Source: Bin80 sp965116685 | GTDB lineage: Bacteria > Bacteroidota > Rhodothermia > Rhodothermales > Bin80 | Length of the DNA: 64,000 nt | Direction of reading: 5' to 3' | NCBI GenBank assembly: GCA_965116685.1 | Contig: OZ220707.1 | Location: forward strand, 930,001 to 994,000 | Part shown: piece by piece, positions 17,387 to 26,163 of the stretch | Numbering within the stretch: position 1 is the first letter of the stretch | Layout: the number at the start of each line of letters is the position of its first letter | Program-made: the position numbers and the translations under genes | Notes under the pieces: model-generated | What the model was told of the DNA's origin: nothing | Database searches by the model: none | The model's input: only the letters and a program-made list of their open reading frames with translations

Positions 17387-19651
17387 CTAGGGGGGAGCCC
17401 GGTCTTGATGTTTCCTATCCAGCGACACACACATGGCACCCACTTCCAGGCGCCGGTAGCCACGCCACATGACCTCCACCCCCGGCGGTGGACGTTTCTT
17501 GCCCGTTTGATAGCCGCCCAGAAGTGCAACCAACAGGACTGCCGATGCCATCGTGACTGGCTTCGGTAAATCATGTTCCATCGCTAAATTATTCAGAACG
17601 CGCAGTTGGATCTTAGTAAACATCACCTCCACCGATGCATTGGAAACATCACGTCCCAGAAGCGTCATTAACAGCAAACGCCAAGCAATCACCATGTAGA
17701 GGGTCACCGCACGGTGAAGTGCACGGGCCGACTGCATCCGTAATTCTTCCACTTTGCATCCACCTTTCAGAACTCGGAAGATGTCTTCAATCCGCCATCG
17801 TAACAGATAATACTGTACGATCTGTTTCGCTTCCTCAAATGTATTCACGGGAAGGCTGGTCAACAGAATCCATTCCAGTGCACCGGACGAGCGATGGATT
17901 TCCCGGATCTGGACGGCATTCATCGGACCACAGGGCAGTTCCACTGCACAAAAGCGGACCTCCATACATGCATCCCGGCCTTCACGTCCCTCATTCAGAA
18001 CCCGGCCTGACTTGACCCGACGACTCAATCGCTGAACCGGAACCGCTATCTCGCCGGAAGACTTGAGTCCTCGAACCAGTCCAAAAAGCTTTTTCCCATT
18101 CGGGAGAACCCGGTCATGCTTTGCACGAACCAACACATCCACGCGCTGACTGCGCAGACATCGCTCCATCAGGGGGGCACTGTCTCCCTCCCGATCAATG
18201 ACCACCACCATTCGCGTGGAACGCCGAACGTCTTTCGCACATTCCACGACATCGTCGACTGCATCCTCCCATCGTTGCCGGTCTGGAAACTTGCTTGACG
18301 GATCGGAGGGGCGATATCCGCAGCGCAGTACGCCCAGAGGAAGTCCCCGATCATTCACCGCTAAGGTGGCGTGCAACCGGACGCCCTCCGCTTTCGAAGT
18401 CGTCTGATTCCGTCCCACCACCTCCAGTCCATCACACGCTGGACGGGTACTATAGGAAATCTTGGTCTCGTCAATCACGCACAGAACCGTCTTCTCTCCA
18501 CGAATTCGTTCCACGGTCCGGCTGCGATGGGGGGCCAGAATCCGTTCCGGTGTCACCGCCGTCGTGTCGGGATTTTCAATAAATCGGTAATGGCCGGCCA
18601 CCGCGGAACGATCCATCTCAAGATTCGCAGTAATTGGTTCTCCTGGTACACGACTCAGCAAACGGGCACTGGTGACTAAACGCTTGGTCCGACTCCGATG
18701 CCCCAAATCCGCCTCCCCAAACTCATGCTCAGACCACTGGTCTCCATCAAGGCCTTCATGAATCTCCAACGTGGGGTAGATCGGTGCAGGAGCAACGCCC
18801 AACTGGGTTCGCCATCCACAAGAAAACTCGTACAACAAGACCGCCTTTTTGCTCCGCGTACACGCATTCGTGGAAGCATGACGGCCTCGTCCGATCGTCT
18901 GCCCCACCTTGTGGAATCCTGCTGCGAGAAAACAACTACCCGAGTACGATGGATCCACAAAGGTCTCGACCACCCAAATCCGCTTTGCGTGCTCCTCGTA
19001 CAGATCTGCTTTCATCTGCCGCAAAGAGCGAGACAATAGATGGCTGGCCAGGTTTTTGCACCGAACGTCTGGACGAATCAAAAAACGGTTCAGACCCATT
19101 ACGTGGGACCGATACGTCTCCCGCTGCTCGGATGACCAGCCCATCCACATATCCCGCGCAGCCAAATATAACGCGGCCGCCGCAAATCCAATCCCCCCAA
19201 GATAGCCATGGTCACTGTTGAATATATATTTCTTCTGAATGCCAGCAAACTTGGTCACCCCCAACGGGTGCTCATGGGCCATCAAGGTATTCCAAAGGGC
19301 CAACTCATCCCGAGTCCGTACGCGTTCAATCCGTAATCCCTTTAGGGTACCGAGTCGATCCGGCACATCAATGGGAGACGAGACCGGATCTGGAAGCAAA
19401 CGAGCGTTCGGACGATTGGGGCGCGGATCGGAAGCAGGGAGCTTGATTGCCCCCTCCCGTTCCAGCACCGCCAATGCCTGTAAACTACTTGCCGTGCGGA
19501 GCTTTCCAGTTGCACTGTAAAATCCGAAGACCTCACACACTTTACGGGCCAGTGCAGTACGCCCGTAGGACCGATGAGACTGTAAAACCTCGTTCAAGCC
19601 GCAAGGCGAGGCGCGTAAACAGGACAATATGGAGGACGGTGCACGTTCCAT
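17387..19651 (-). CDS. IS4-family transposase with N-terminal DruA/DUF4338 domain
   Basis: I choose the ATG at 19651 (754 residues). A longer frame from TTG 19702 would begin inside the terminal repeat and upstream of the promoter. Numbered from that TTG, residues ~40-300 match DUF4338 (the DruA family of Druantia): an ALWNTLMAHEHPLG-like block, GYLGGIGFAAAALYLAARD, RFLIRPDVRCKNLASHLLS, VVETFVDPSYSGSCFLAAGF, then VGQTIGRGRH. Residues ~330-740 are an IS4/Tn5-type DDE transposase: D411 (VIDETK), D503 (VIDREGD) and E639, with the family signature Y(2)R(3)E(6)K intact in YLLRWRIEDIFRVLK. All catalytic residues are present, so it is probably active. The DruA part's role is unknown; it may bind DNA or help target choice. 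Its fusion to a transposase bears on the origin of Druantia DruA. Confidence 0.93.
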   Translation of the reverse strand: MERAPSSILSCLRASPCGLNEVLQSHRSYGRTALARKVCEVFGFYSATGKLRTASSLQALAVLEREGAIKLPASDPRPNRPNARLLPDPVSSPIDVPDRLGTLKGLRIERVRTRDELALWNTLMAHEHPLGVTKFAGIQKKYIFNSDHGYLGGIGFAAAALYLAARDMWMGWSSEQRETYRSHVMGLNRFLIRPDVRCKNLASHLLSRSLRQMKADLYEEHAKRIWVVETFVDPSYSGSCFLAAGFHKVGQTIGRGRHASTNACTRSKKAVLLYEFSCGWRTQLGVAPAPIYPTLEIHEGLDGDQWSEHEFGEADLGHRSRTKRLVTSARLLSRVPGEPITANLEMDRSAVAGHYRFIENPDTTAVTPERILAPHRSRTVERIRGEKTVLCVIDETKISYSTRPACDGLEVVGRNQTTSKAEGVRLHATLAVNDRGLPLGVLRCGYRPSDPSSKFPDRQRWEDAVDDVVECAKDVRRSTRMVVVIDREGDSAPLMERCLRSQRVDVLVRAKHDRVLPNGKKLFGLVRGLKSSGEIAVPVQRLSRRVKSGRVLNEGREGRDACMEVRFCAVELPCGPMNAVQIREIHRSSGALEWILLTSLPVNTFEEAKQIVQYYLLRWRIEDIFRVLKGGCKVEELRMQSARALHRAVTLYMVIAWRLLLMTLLGRDVSNASVEVMFTKIQLRVLNNLAMEHDLPKPVTMASAVLLVALLGGYQTGKKRPPPGVEVMWRGYRRLEVGAMCVSLDRKHQDRAPP

Positions 19652-19657
19652 ATCACG

Positions 19658-19686
19658 AAGATACAGAACGTTTTTGCCAATGTCAA
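19658..19686 (-). promoter_or_regulatory. Strong sigma70-type promoter for the IS4 transposase
   Basis: Reading the minus strand there is a consensus -35 TTGACA (19686-19681), a 17-bp spacer, and a -10 TATCTT (19663-19658). The expected transcription start, about 7 bases downstream, falls at or next to the A of the ATG at 19651. The transcript would be nearly or fully leaderless. The -35 lies in the extended inverted repeat, so transposase binding could repress it. Confidence 0.65.
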
Positions 19687-19709
19687 GTTTTAAAAAAAGC
19701 AACAGGTAG

Positions 19710-19717
19710 GCCTAGCC
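19710..19717. repeat. 8-bp target duplication, right copy (gcctagcc)
   Basis: Matches 17117-17124 and abuts the right end of the IS4-type element. The codon frame of the interrupted gene is kept across the two copies. Confidence 0.9.
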
Positions 19718-20556
19718 TGTGCAAAAGCGGCCCAGGCATACGGGGCAGTCATTCGCACGAACGCGGAAGTGATCAACGTACAAGTCCAAAATAATCGTGC
19801 CACGGGCATTGTTCTGGCCGATGGCGAAGAAATCAGTGCCCGCAGAATTGTATCGAACCTTGATCCGAGGCGAACACTGACAGGATTAGTGGATGCCGAA
19901 TATCTGCCGGAGGATGCGGCAGATGCACTTGCCCGCTTCAAGTATCGGGGAAGTAGCGGTAAAGTGAATCTGGCTTTGAATGGCCTCCCGAACTTTACCT
20001 GCCGGCCAGATGTGGGCGATCATTTAAGAGGTGACATTGCGATTGCGCCGAGCGTTGATTATCTGGAGCATGCGTTTGACGAAGCCAAGTATGGCAAGTT
20101 TTCATCCCGTCCCTTCATTAACGCGGTGATTCCGTCACTCACGGACCCCTCTATCGCCCCGCCAGGCAAGCATGTGATGTCGTGTTTTGTCCAATACGCC
20201 CCCTATGACCTGGCGGATGGACCGGAAGCCTGGAGTTTACAGCGCGAAGCATTCGGACAGGCGGTGCTCGATACGCTTGAGGAATTTGCTCCAGGGCTGC
20301 GCGATCATGTAGAGCACATGCAGATCCTAACTCCCCTTGACCTAGAACGCGACTTTGGATTAACCGAGGGCAACATCTTTCATGGAGAACTCAGCCTGAA
20401 CCAGCTTCTATTCCAACGCCCTGCCTGGGGGCTGGCTGGATACCGAACCCCCGTACGGAACCTGTGGATGTGTGGGGCAGGTACACATCCCGGCGGTGGT
20501 GTGATGGGAGCCAGTGGCGAACTGGCAGCAAAGGCGCTTTTACGGGAGCGGATCTG

Positions 20557-21918
20557 ATGCAAAAGCCTGATGTCATCATCATCGGAACCGGAATCAACGG
20601 CTTAGCGGCTGCAGCCGCCCTATCCAAAGCAGGTATGGAGACCCTCGTGCTTGAAAAGAGGGCGATCACCGGTGGACTGTCCGCATACCATACGTTTGGG
20701 GATAGGTATCGAATTCCAGGATTCCGCCCCTACCCGGGTGGGACGGTCAGCGCGCTGAACAAAGCATTCGGAGCAACATTGTCTGAGCCGACTTCCAGTA
20801 CAACTGCGGGACTTCGGGACCACGAACCCTTTGAGGTCGAAACCCTACCTGCTCTTGCAGATGCTGGGAATGCAATAAAAATACTGCTTGGCATTCCTCT
20901 AAAACGCGCTTCACTGCGGAATAAAAGTGCCTGGCTGACCGCCCTGCTCCAAACGCGGATCAAAGATTTGGCCAGATGGATCCCGCTCAGTTGCGCAGAT
21001 CTCTTGAATGAGTTTGATCTTCGTGAGGCACAACGCTGTGCACTGGCCGTTCCCCTGTCTGGGCGCACCTTTGCAGGGCCCCGGTCGCCATTTGGAGCAC
21101 TCCAACTATTGCTTCATACGACCGAAAATGTCTCGAATGGGCATGCTTCATTGGCTTCAGAGCTGGAAGCCGTTGCACGTTCGAGCGGAGCTGTGCTCCG
21201 GACAGGTACCCAGGTCAAACAAATTTGCTCCGACTCTAGGGGGCCTCATGTATTTCTGCAGGACGACACTCCCATCTACGCCAGATTCATTCTGGCGACA
21301 TGCTCCCCTGCAATGCTTCGTAACCATTTACTGAGCCCTGTCCTGATCAACCAGTGGCCCCCGGTCCGATCCCGCGGCACCTGTGCAGTGCTTGCACTCG
21401 CAATGGATGAATTCCCGGACTGGCTCTCATCAACTCGGACGCGGGTGACTCCCGGCCTGGTTGCACAGGAGCAGGCCTTCGACTGTGTCAAATACGGAAC
21501 AATCCCTCCACAGCAGGCGCTCGAAATTGTTGCACACAAGGAGGACGGCACGATGATTATCTATGCGCTGCAAACCCCTTTCCAGACAAGCGACTCATGG
21601 GCTGAATCAACACGAGAATTATTGATCGAGCGAATCCTGAGTCAACTCCCTGGCCTCAACCGACCGATCCTTGCAAGACAACTCTGGGTACCAACGGATA
21701 TAGCAGATGAATTTGGAGTGCCTGGCGGGCATGTCCTCCACTTTGAACGTGACCTGGATCAGTTACTGTTTCCCGCTCCTGACTGTCTGTTCCCCGGCGT
21801 ATACTGGTCCGGCCACTTTGCCAATCGGGAGCTTGGGCAAATTGGTGCTGCCGGATTGAGAGCAGCACGTACAATTCTGAATAAAGAAAAAGGAAACCAC
21901 ACGTCCAAAATCTCGTAA
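20557..21918 (+). CDS. FAD-dependent oxidoreductase, phytoene-desaturase-like (second copy)
   Basis: The start is ATG 20557, sharing one base with the upstream stop (TGATG), which gives 453 residues. A longer in-frame extension to 20464 only shadows the preceding gene. The N-terminus has the FAD-binding VIIIGTGINGLAAAAALSKAG with an acidic LEKRAITGG. The C-terminus has the usual YWSGHFANRELGQIGAAGLRAA closing motif. It is a paralogue of the interrupted gene immediately upstream, and the pair is translationally coupled. Tandem pairs of this family can act as heterodimers or on successive steps; here the partner is destroyed by the IS, so this protein may now lack its function. The substrate is unknown, and the GcvT-like neighbour hints at oxidation of an N- or S-methyl compound. 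Confidence 0.85.
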   Translation: MQKPDVIIIGTGINGLAAAAALSKAGMETLVLEKRAITGGLSAYHTFGDRYRIPGFRPYPGGTVSALNKAFGATLSEPTSSTTAGLRDHEPFEVETLPALADAGNAIKILLGIPLKRASLRNKSAWLTALLQTRIKDLARWIPLSCADLLNEFDLREAQRCALAVPLSGRTFAGPRSPFGALQLLLHTTENVSNGHASLASELEAVARSSGAVLRTGTQVKQICSDSRGPHVFLQDDTPIYARFILATCSPAMLRNHLLSPVLINQWPPVRSRGTCAVLALAMDEFPDWLSSTRTRVTPGLVAQEQAFDCVKYGTIPPQQALEIVAHKEDGTMIIYALQTPFQTSDSWAESTRELLIERILSQLPGLNRPILARQLWVPTDIADEFGVPGGHVLHFERDLDQLLFPAPDCLFPGVYWSGHFANRELGQIGAAGLRAARTILNKEKGNHTSKIS

Positions 21919-21944
21919 AGAATTTAGTCCTGATTTTTGACTCT

Positions 21945-23093
21945 ATGGAACGTTTTCTTGTACTTGTACATCTTTACCTAATCATCATACTACCTGGATG
22001 CCAGCAAAACGTGCGTTCTCAGGCACAACTGTCTTCGCCGGAGTCGGTAGCCGCGGTCAATGACTCGATTACGCTCAGCCGACAGACCGCCATCACACGC
22101 GCAGTAGAAACTGCGACCCCTGCCATTGTCAGCATCAACGTCATTGAATTGCAACAAGTCCGTTACCGGGACCCATTCGCGGATTTATTTCAGGACCCCT
22201 TCTTTGGACAGTTTTTTTCCGAACGGCAATCGCAAATTATTGAACGACGTGTCCAGAACTTGGGAAGTGGCTTCTTAATATCGCCGGATGGCTATATCGT
22301 GACCAACCACCATGTGGCCGGGAATGTGACCAAGGTGACCGTATCGCTGACCGATGGGAAAACGCTAGATGCAGAGTTAATTGGCGCCGATAAGGCAACC
22401 GATCTAGCACTCTTAAAGATTTCTCCAGATCGTCCCCTAGAGCATTTACGTTTTTCCGAATCCCCCGAACCTATCGTGGGGGAATGGGCAATCGCCTTGG
22501 GAAACCCTTTTGGACTCTTTGAAGCAGCAGCTCCCAGTGTGACGGTTGGAGTGGTCAGTGCAGCCGAAAGAGACCTTGGGAGCAAGGATGGACGCATCTA
22601 CCATGACATGATCCAAACAGATGCTGCAATTAACCGCGGAAACTCCGGTGGCCCCCTCATCAATGCTCTCGGTGAAGTGATCGGTGTCAATGCAGCAATC
22701 TACAGTGAAAGTGGAGGATCCGTCGGCCTAGGGTTCGCAGTCCCCGCGGCCAAAGCTCAGAGAATTATCAATGAATTGCGTGAAACCGGCCAAGTTGATC
22801 GCTCCTACTATACAGGAATCAGTTTCGTAGCCGTGACCACACAGATCGCAGAAGCTCTAGGCCTGGAAGATACACGGGGAATTTTGATTGCCGATGTAGA
22901 TTCGGGGTCTCCAGCTGAAGAAGCCGGCCTGCTGCCCTATGATCTCATCGTGGCGCTTCAGGATGAACCGATCTCAAACCAAGATGACTATGTCGCCCGA
23001 ATATTTGATTTCAGGCCGGGGGATCTGGTTACGTATCATATATTGCGCAATAACCGAAGAGTGCAGTTAAGCTTGCAAATTGGACGGCGGTAA
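21945..23093 (+). CDS. HtrA/DegP-type periplasmic serine protease with one PDZ domain
   Basis: A 382-residue S1C-family protease. The N-terminus is a signal peptide with a possible lipobox (IILPGC at residues ~15-20), so it may be lipid-anchored. The trypsin-like domain carries the full triad: His in VTNHHVAG, Asp in DKATDLALLK, Ser in INRGNSGGPLIN. The oxyanion-side segment AIALGNPFG is typical. A single PDZ domain follows (GILIADVDSGSPAEEAGLLPYD onward), ending in VQLSLQIGRR, so it is DegS/DegQ-like with one PDZ rather than two. It probably degrades or senses misfolded envelope proteins. It lies 26 bp after the oxidoreductase and 2 bp before the next gene, in the same operon. Confidence 0.92.
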   Translation: MERFLVLVHLYLIIILPGCQQNVRSQAQLSSPESVAAVNDSITLSRQTAITRAVETATPAIVSINVIELQQVRYRDPFADLFQDPFFGQFFSERQSQIIERRVQNLGSGFLISPDGYIVTNHHVAGNVTKVTVSLTDGKTLDAELIGADKATDLALLKISPDRPLEHLRFSESPEPIVGEWAIALGNPFGLFEAAAPSVTVGVVSAAERDLGSKDGRIYHDMIQTDAAINRGNSGGPLINALGEVIGVNAAIYSESGGSVGLGFAVPAAKAQRIINELRETGQVDRSYYTGISFVAVTTQIAEALGLEDTRGILIADVDSGSPAEEAGLLPYDLIVALQDEPISNQDDYVARIFDFRPGDLVTYHILRNNRRVQLSLQIGRR

Positions 23094-23095
23094 GG

Positions 23096-24136
23096 TTGAT
23101 CAACGCATCTCATATCAAATCCAGCTGTCTGAGTCTAGTCTTCTGCATTCTGCTAGCAGGATGTCTTCCTTCCTCCTGTCACCGGATTGAATCGCAGACG
23201 ATATCTCCCGCAGACTCTCTGTCTCGAACCATTGCAGCCGGGTTCCTACCGGATACCCTTGCATCTCCGAATGTGATTCGTGGAACGGACCTGGAATATC
23301 CCCGGACCATACTGTTTGGCAAAGATGATCAAATCTATGCGAGTGATACGGAAAGTGGTCGCATCTTTGTGTTTGATCTGGACGGCACCTTCGAGACCTC
23401 TTTTTCATTGCCCAATACCAGTTTTCCTTATCTTGCCGGATTCAGGTCTGACTCCCTCATTGTCTTTGCCCCAGAGACGCACCGATTCCATTTTGTCGTG
23501 AATGGGATGGGGGTGGACTCTATCGTTGCCAAAAAGGTACCTGCAAAGTCATTACAGTATGTCCTGGCAAATGAAGACAAGTTGTACCTCAAGGCCGTTA
23601 CACGCGATACAACCCATTTCCTTTGGACATTGGACCGAACCGGAAACCCGATTCAAGAATCTGTTTTATATGGATCTTCCTGGAAGCATGCAGGGTTTCT
23701 GCGTACCTTTGACGATCAACTTGTGAGTCTGAGCGGATTCTACCCATGGGCTCTGACCTGGACAGAAGATTTATTGGACGGCCCCGATACACTGCGATGG
23801 AGGGGCTTCGATTCGCCAATGCTACGGCGCACCTATGCATTCGATCAGGGACAGGGTCGGGGCGCTCCCCTCATCACCAGCTCCGCCGCAACAGCAGGGG
23901 AATTCTGGTTCGTACTGAACCAGCGCGCCGGCTGGCTCCGTTTGGATGTCTATAACAGCTTTGGAATGCTCCAACACATACTTATAGAAGCCGATCCCAG
24001 TTACATCAAAAACTTTTACCCAATTGATCTGGCCGCGACGCTGAACCCGGATGGGACCTACCAACTGGCGGTTGCACTTGTGGCACCGGAGCCCTCCATC
24101 CGGGTGTATCTATGGACACCTCCAACACAAACATGA
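23096..24136 (+). CDS. Lipoprotein with predicted beta-propeller (NHL/6-bladed type)
   Basis: The start is TTG 23096, two bases after the protease stop, giving 346 residues. The signal peptide ends in a clear lipobox (ILLAGC at ~18-23). The mature part shows propeller-like blades: LEYPRTILFGKDDQIYASD, GRIFVFDLDGTFETSFSLP, then repeated F/W-ended strands. These resemble the NHL-like/6-bladed beta-propeller lipoproteins common in Bacteroidota. No enzymatic motif is seen; it is probably a ligand-binding or scaffolding lipoprotein. Tight coupling to the HtrA protease and (ATGA overlap) to the AAA+ ATPase suggests a shared envelope task, but that is inference. Confidence 0.75.
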   Translation: MINASHIKSSCLSLVFCILLAGCLPSSCHRIESQTISPADSLSRTIAAGFLPDTLASPNVIRGTDLEYPRTILFGKDDQIYASDTESGRIFVFDLDGTFETSFSLPNTSFPYLAGFRSDSLIVFAPETHRFHFVVNGMGVDSIVAKKVPAKSLQYVLANEDKLYLKAVTRDTTHFLWTLDRTGNPIQESVLYGSSWKHAGFLRTFDDQLVSLSGFYPWALTWTEDLLDGPDTLRWRGFDSPMLRRTYAFDQGQGRGAPLITSSAATAGEFWFVLNQRAGWLRLDVYNSFGMLQHILIEADPSYIKNFYPIDLAATLNPDGTYQLAVALVAPEPSIRVYLWTPPTQT

Positions 24137-25635
24137 ATACAGTGAGCGTTAAACGTGAAGATATCACGACACTGGGAGATCTGAGAACATCTTCCTATAA
24201 AGTGGAGTCCGTCAAGGACGAACTCCGCCGGAACCTGCTGGAGCGCCTTCATAATGGGAGTGAAGTATTTCCCGGCATTCTTGGATATGACAGGAGCGTG
24301 ATCCCTCAACTTCAAAACGCAATTCTGAGCCGCCATGATATTCTTCTTCTCGGATTGCGGGGGCAGGCAAAAAGTCGAATACTTCGACTGATTCCTCTGC
24401 TGCTTGACGAATATATCCCTGTGGTGGCTGATAGTGAGCTCAATGATAATCCCTTCTCTCCCTTATCAAAGTTCGCACGTGATCGGATCGCCAATGAGGG
24501 TGAGGAAACGCCGATTGCATGGATTCATCGGAGTGAGCGCTACGCAGAAAAGCTGGCAACCCCGGATACATCTATTGCCGACTTGATTGGAGATATTGAT
24601 CCGATTAAGGCAGCGCACCGGCGGCTCACCTATGCAGATGAGGAAGTGATTCATTTTGGAATCATTCCACGTACAAATCGTGGAATCTTTGCCATCAATG
24701 AACTCCCCGACCTGCAGGCACGGATTCAGGTAGGCCTGCTCAATATTATGGAAGAGCAGGATATTCAGATCCGCGGATTCAATGTACGCTTCCCATTGGA
24801 TCTGATGATGTTGTTTAGTGCCAACCCTGAGGACTACACCAACAGGGGAAACATCATTACCCCACTCAAAGACCGCATTGATTGCCAGGTGCTGACCCAT
24901 TACCCGAAAAAGCTCAGCACTGCATTAGCGATTACGAATCAGGAGGCCTGGCAAAAACGAGATGGTGTTCGTGTAACCATTCCAGAATTTATCCGACAGG
25001 TGATTGAAGTTGCAGCGTTCGAAGCGCGTGCGAGTGAATACGTAGATCAAAAATCAGGGGTGTCTGCACGGATGACACGCTCGGCACTTGAGGCAGTGAT
25101 TGCAAATGCCGAACGCCGGGCAGCTCTTCATGGACAATCACATGTCTGTGTCAGAGTTAGTGACCTCTATTATATCGAATCGGCGATTACGGGAAAACTG
25201 GAACTCGTGTACGAAGGGGAGCAGGAAGGACCACAAAAAGTCGCCCGACTTCTCATTGGGCGAGCCATCCGAAAAGTATTTTCCGACTATTTTCCCGACC
25301 CCAGCCTCAAAGGAAAAGAACGGGAAACCTATGGCAAAATCCTGGAATGGTTTGCCCAGAGAAACACCTTGACCTTGGACCCCGAATTGCCCGATGCAGC
25401 ATATAACAAGTGTTTGCGTGCGGTTTCGGGATTAGGCGAAGTCATTACTGGCCAATTCGGGCCTGCTAAAAAACAGCGCATCTCCGCAAAAGAACGCTGG
25501 GTTCTCAGGGAATTTGTACTTGAGGGGCTGCATCAGGCATCCATGCTCGGCAAGGAAGAGCAGACTTATTCCGACATGATGGGAAGCATGTTGGGGTCAT
25601 TGGATCCCGGTGATGAGGAGCCGGACTTTGAATGA
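24133..25635 (+). CDS. Magnesium-chelatase-I/MoxR-like AAA+ ATPase
   Basis: I choose ATG 24133, which overlaps the previous stop (ATGA), over ATG 24112; this gives 500 residues. Numbered from 24112, the P-loop is at 81-88 (GLRGQAKS). It departs from GxxGxGKS by Ala in place of the last Gly, a variation typical of this subgroup. A DEAD/Walker B equivalent lies in NRGIFAINELPDL, and sensor 1 is in LLMMLFSANPEDYTNRGNIITPLKDR, which reads like the ChlI/BchI lid region. Magnesium chelatase and MoxR ATPases work with a VWA-domain protein; none follows within this window, and the next gene is on the other strand. It is not likely to be chlorophyll-related. A chaperone-like activation role is inferred from the family. 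Confidence 0.85.
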   Translation: MNTVSVKREDITTLGDLRTSSYKVESVKDELRRNLLERLHNGSEVFPGILGYDRSVIPQLQNAILSRHDILLLGLRGQAKSRILRLIPLLLDEYIPVVADSELNDNPFSPLSKFARDRIANEGEETPIAWIHRSERYAEKLATPDTSIADLIGDIDPIKAAHRRLTYADEEVIHFGIIPRTNRGIFAINELPDLQARIQVGLLNIMEEQDIQIRGFNVRFPLDLMMLFSANPEDYTNRGNIITPLKDRIDCQVLTHYPKKLSTALAITNQEAWQKRDGVRVTIPEFIRQVIEVAAFEARASEYVDQKSGVSARMTRSALEAVIANAERRAALHGQSHVCVRVSDLYYIESAITGKLELVYEGEQEGPQKVARLLIGRAIRKVFSDYFPDPSLKGKERETYGKILEWFAQRNTLTLDPELPDAAYNKCLRAVSGLGEVITGQFGPAKKQRISAKERWVLREFVLEGLHQASMLGKEEQTYSDMMGSMLGSLDPGDEEPDFE

Positions 25636-25697
25636 CTTTCGTATATAATTCCCTCTCGTATCTACAAGATGGTTCAGGTTTCCGGCGCAACTATCGT

Positions 25698-25991
25698 TCA
25701 CTTTGGAACGATGCGACCATCTGGGGTAATCCGTTCATTGTCGGCGGGAGGGCGTGTTGGGAAATTGGAAACAGGAACATCAAGATCCCGATCCTTAGGG
25801 ACATAATGGGTATGATTACCATGGGGAATCTCAGCATATTCGTTGTTCCCAAAAGGATTCAGAACACTTTGCATCACGAAGAATAACAGAACCGCTCCTA
25901 CGATCAACAAAAATATGCGGAAGCGGAATCGTGCAGGTGAAATCTTTCGCGGATTTTCGACTGCTTCATGCGATTCAAATGATGTTGTCAT
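25698..25991 (-). CDS. Small single-pass membrane protein, unknown function
   Basis: A 97-residue protein with a basic N-terminal stretch (KISPARFRFR), one transmembrane segment (IFLLIVGAVLLFFVMQSVL, ~residues 27-45) and a soluble tail rich in His/Pro (EIPHGNHTHYVPKDRD). The composition and clear topology, with the charged residues on the N-terminal side, suggest a real gene rather than a shadow; nothing overlaps it on the other strand. I do not recognise the family. It is convergent with the AAA+ gene and divergent from the glycosyltransferase. Confidence 0.6.
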   Translation of the reverse strand: MTTSFESHEAVENPRKISPARFRFRIFLLIVGAVLLFFVMQSVLNPFGNNEYAEIPHGNHTHYVPKDRDLDVPVSNFPTRPPADNERITPDGRIVPK

Positions 25992-26163
25992 CGTTCTTTA
26001 TCTCTGTGCGCTTCGGCTCTAAGGATAGGATAGTCGGTGAACTAGGAACGCATTAAGGTCTTCTAAGTTTTTCGGGGTTTACTTTGGGTTTCCTGACGCT
26101 CATATTATCTGAATAGGGCTTGGAGATTCCCCTACTGCCTGTTCAATCCGTTTATCAGCCCTG

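Larger units (their letters stand above)
17125..19709 (-). mobile_element. IS4-family insertion sequence, 2585 bp, intact
   Basis: Bounded by perfect 11-bp terminal inverted repeats (ctacctgttgc at the left, its complement at the right). These extend imperfectly to about 32 bp, with a shared acttgacat block in both ends. It is flanked by an 8-bp direct repeat. It encodes one protein on the minus strand (start 19651). About 260 bp between the transposase stop and the left end has no recognisable gene. The size is larger than classical IS4 or IS50 (about 1.4-1.5 kb), because the transposase carries an extra N-terminal domain. Confidence 0.93.
16384..20557 (+). pseudogene. FAD-dependent oxidoreductase (phytoene-desaturase-like), split by an IS4-type element
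   Basis: The gene starts at ATG 16384, overlapping the preceding stop. The N-terminal half has the dinucleotide-binding motif VIIGGGHNGLVCAAYLARAG followed by an acidic VVERR. It is open to 17124. A 2585-bp element (17125-19709) then interrupts it, and the frame resumes at 19718 to the stop at 20555-20557. Removing the element and one copy of the 8-bp duplication gcctagcc restores a continuous 526-codon frame (...GTGSVSLA|CAKAAQAYG...). The C-terminal part has the family's FAD-binding end, MCGAGTHPGGGVMGASG. The family covers carotenoid desaturases, all-trans-retinol saturase-like and amine-type oxidoreductases; neighbours do not suggest carotenoids. The insertion must inactivate it as a full-length enzyme, and could be polar on the downstream genes. 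Confidence 0.92.

Noticed and set aside
17387..19651. DruA domain taken as evidence for a Druantia defence locus
   Set aside because: It is part of an IS4 transposase inside a bounded element with a target duplication; no other Druantia genes are near.
24133..25635. Magnesium chelatase for chlorophyll synthesis
   Set aside because: No chlH/chlD or other pigment genes are present; the P-loop variant and context fit the general MoxR/ChlI-like group.
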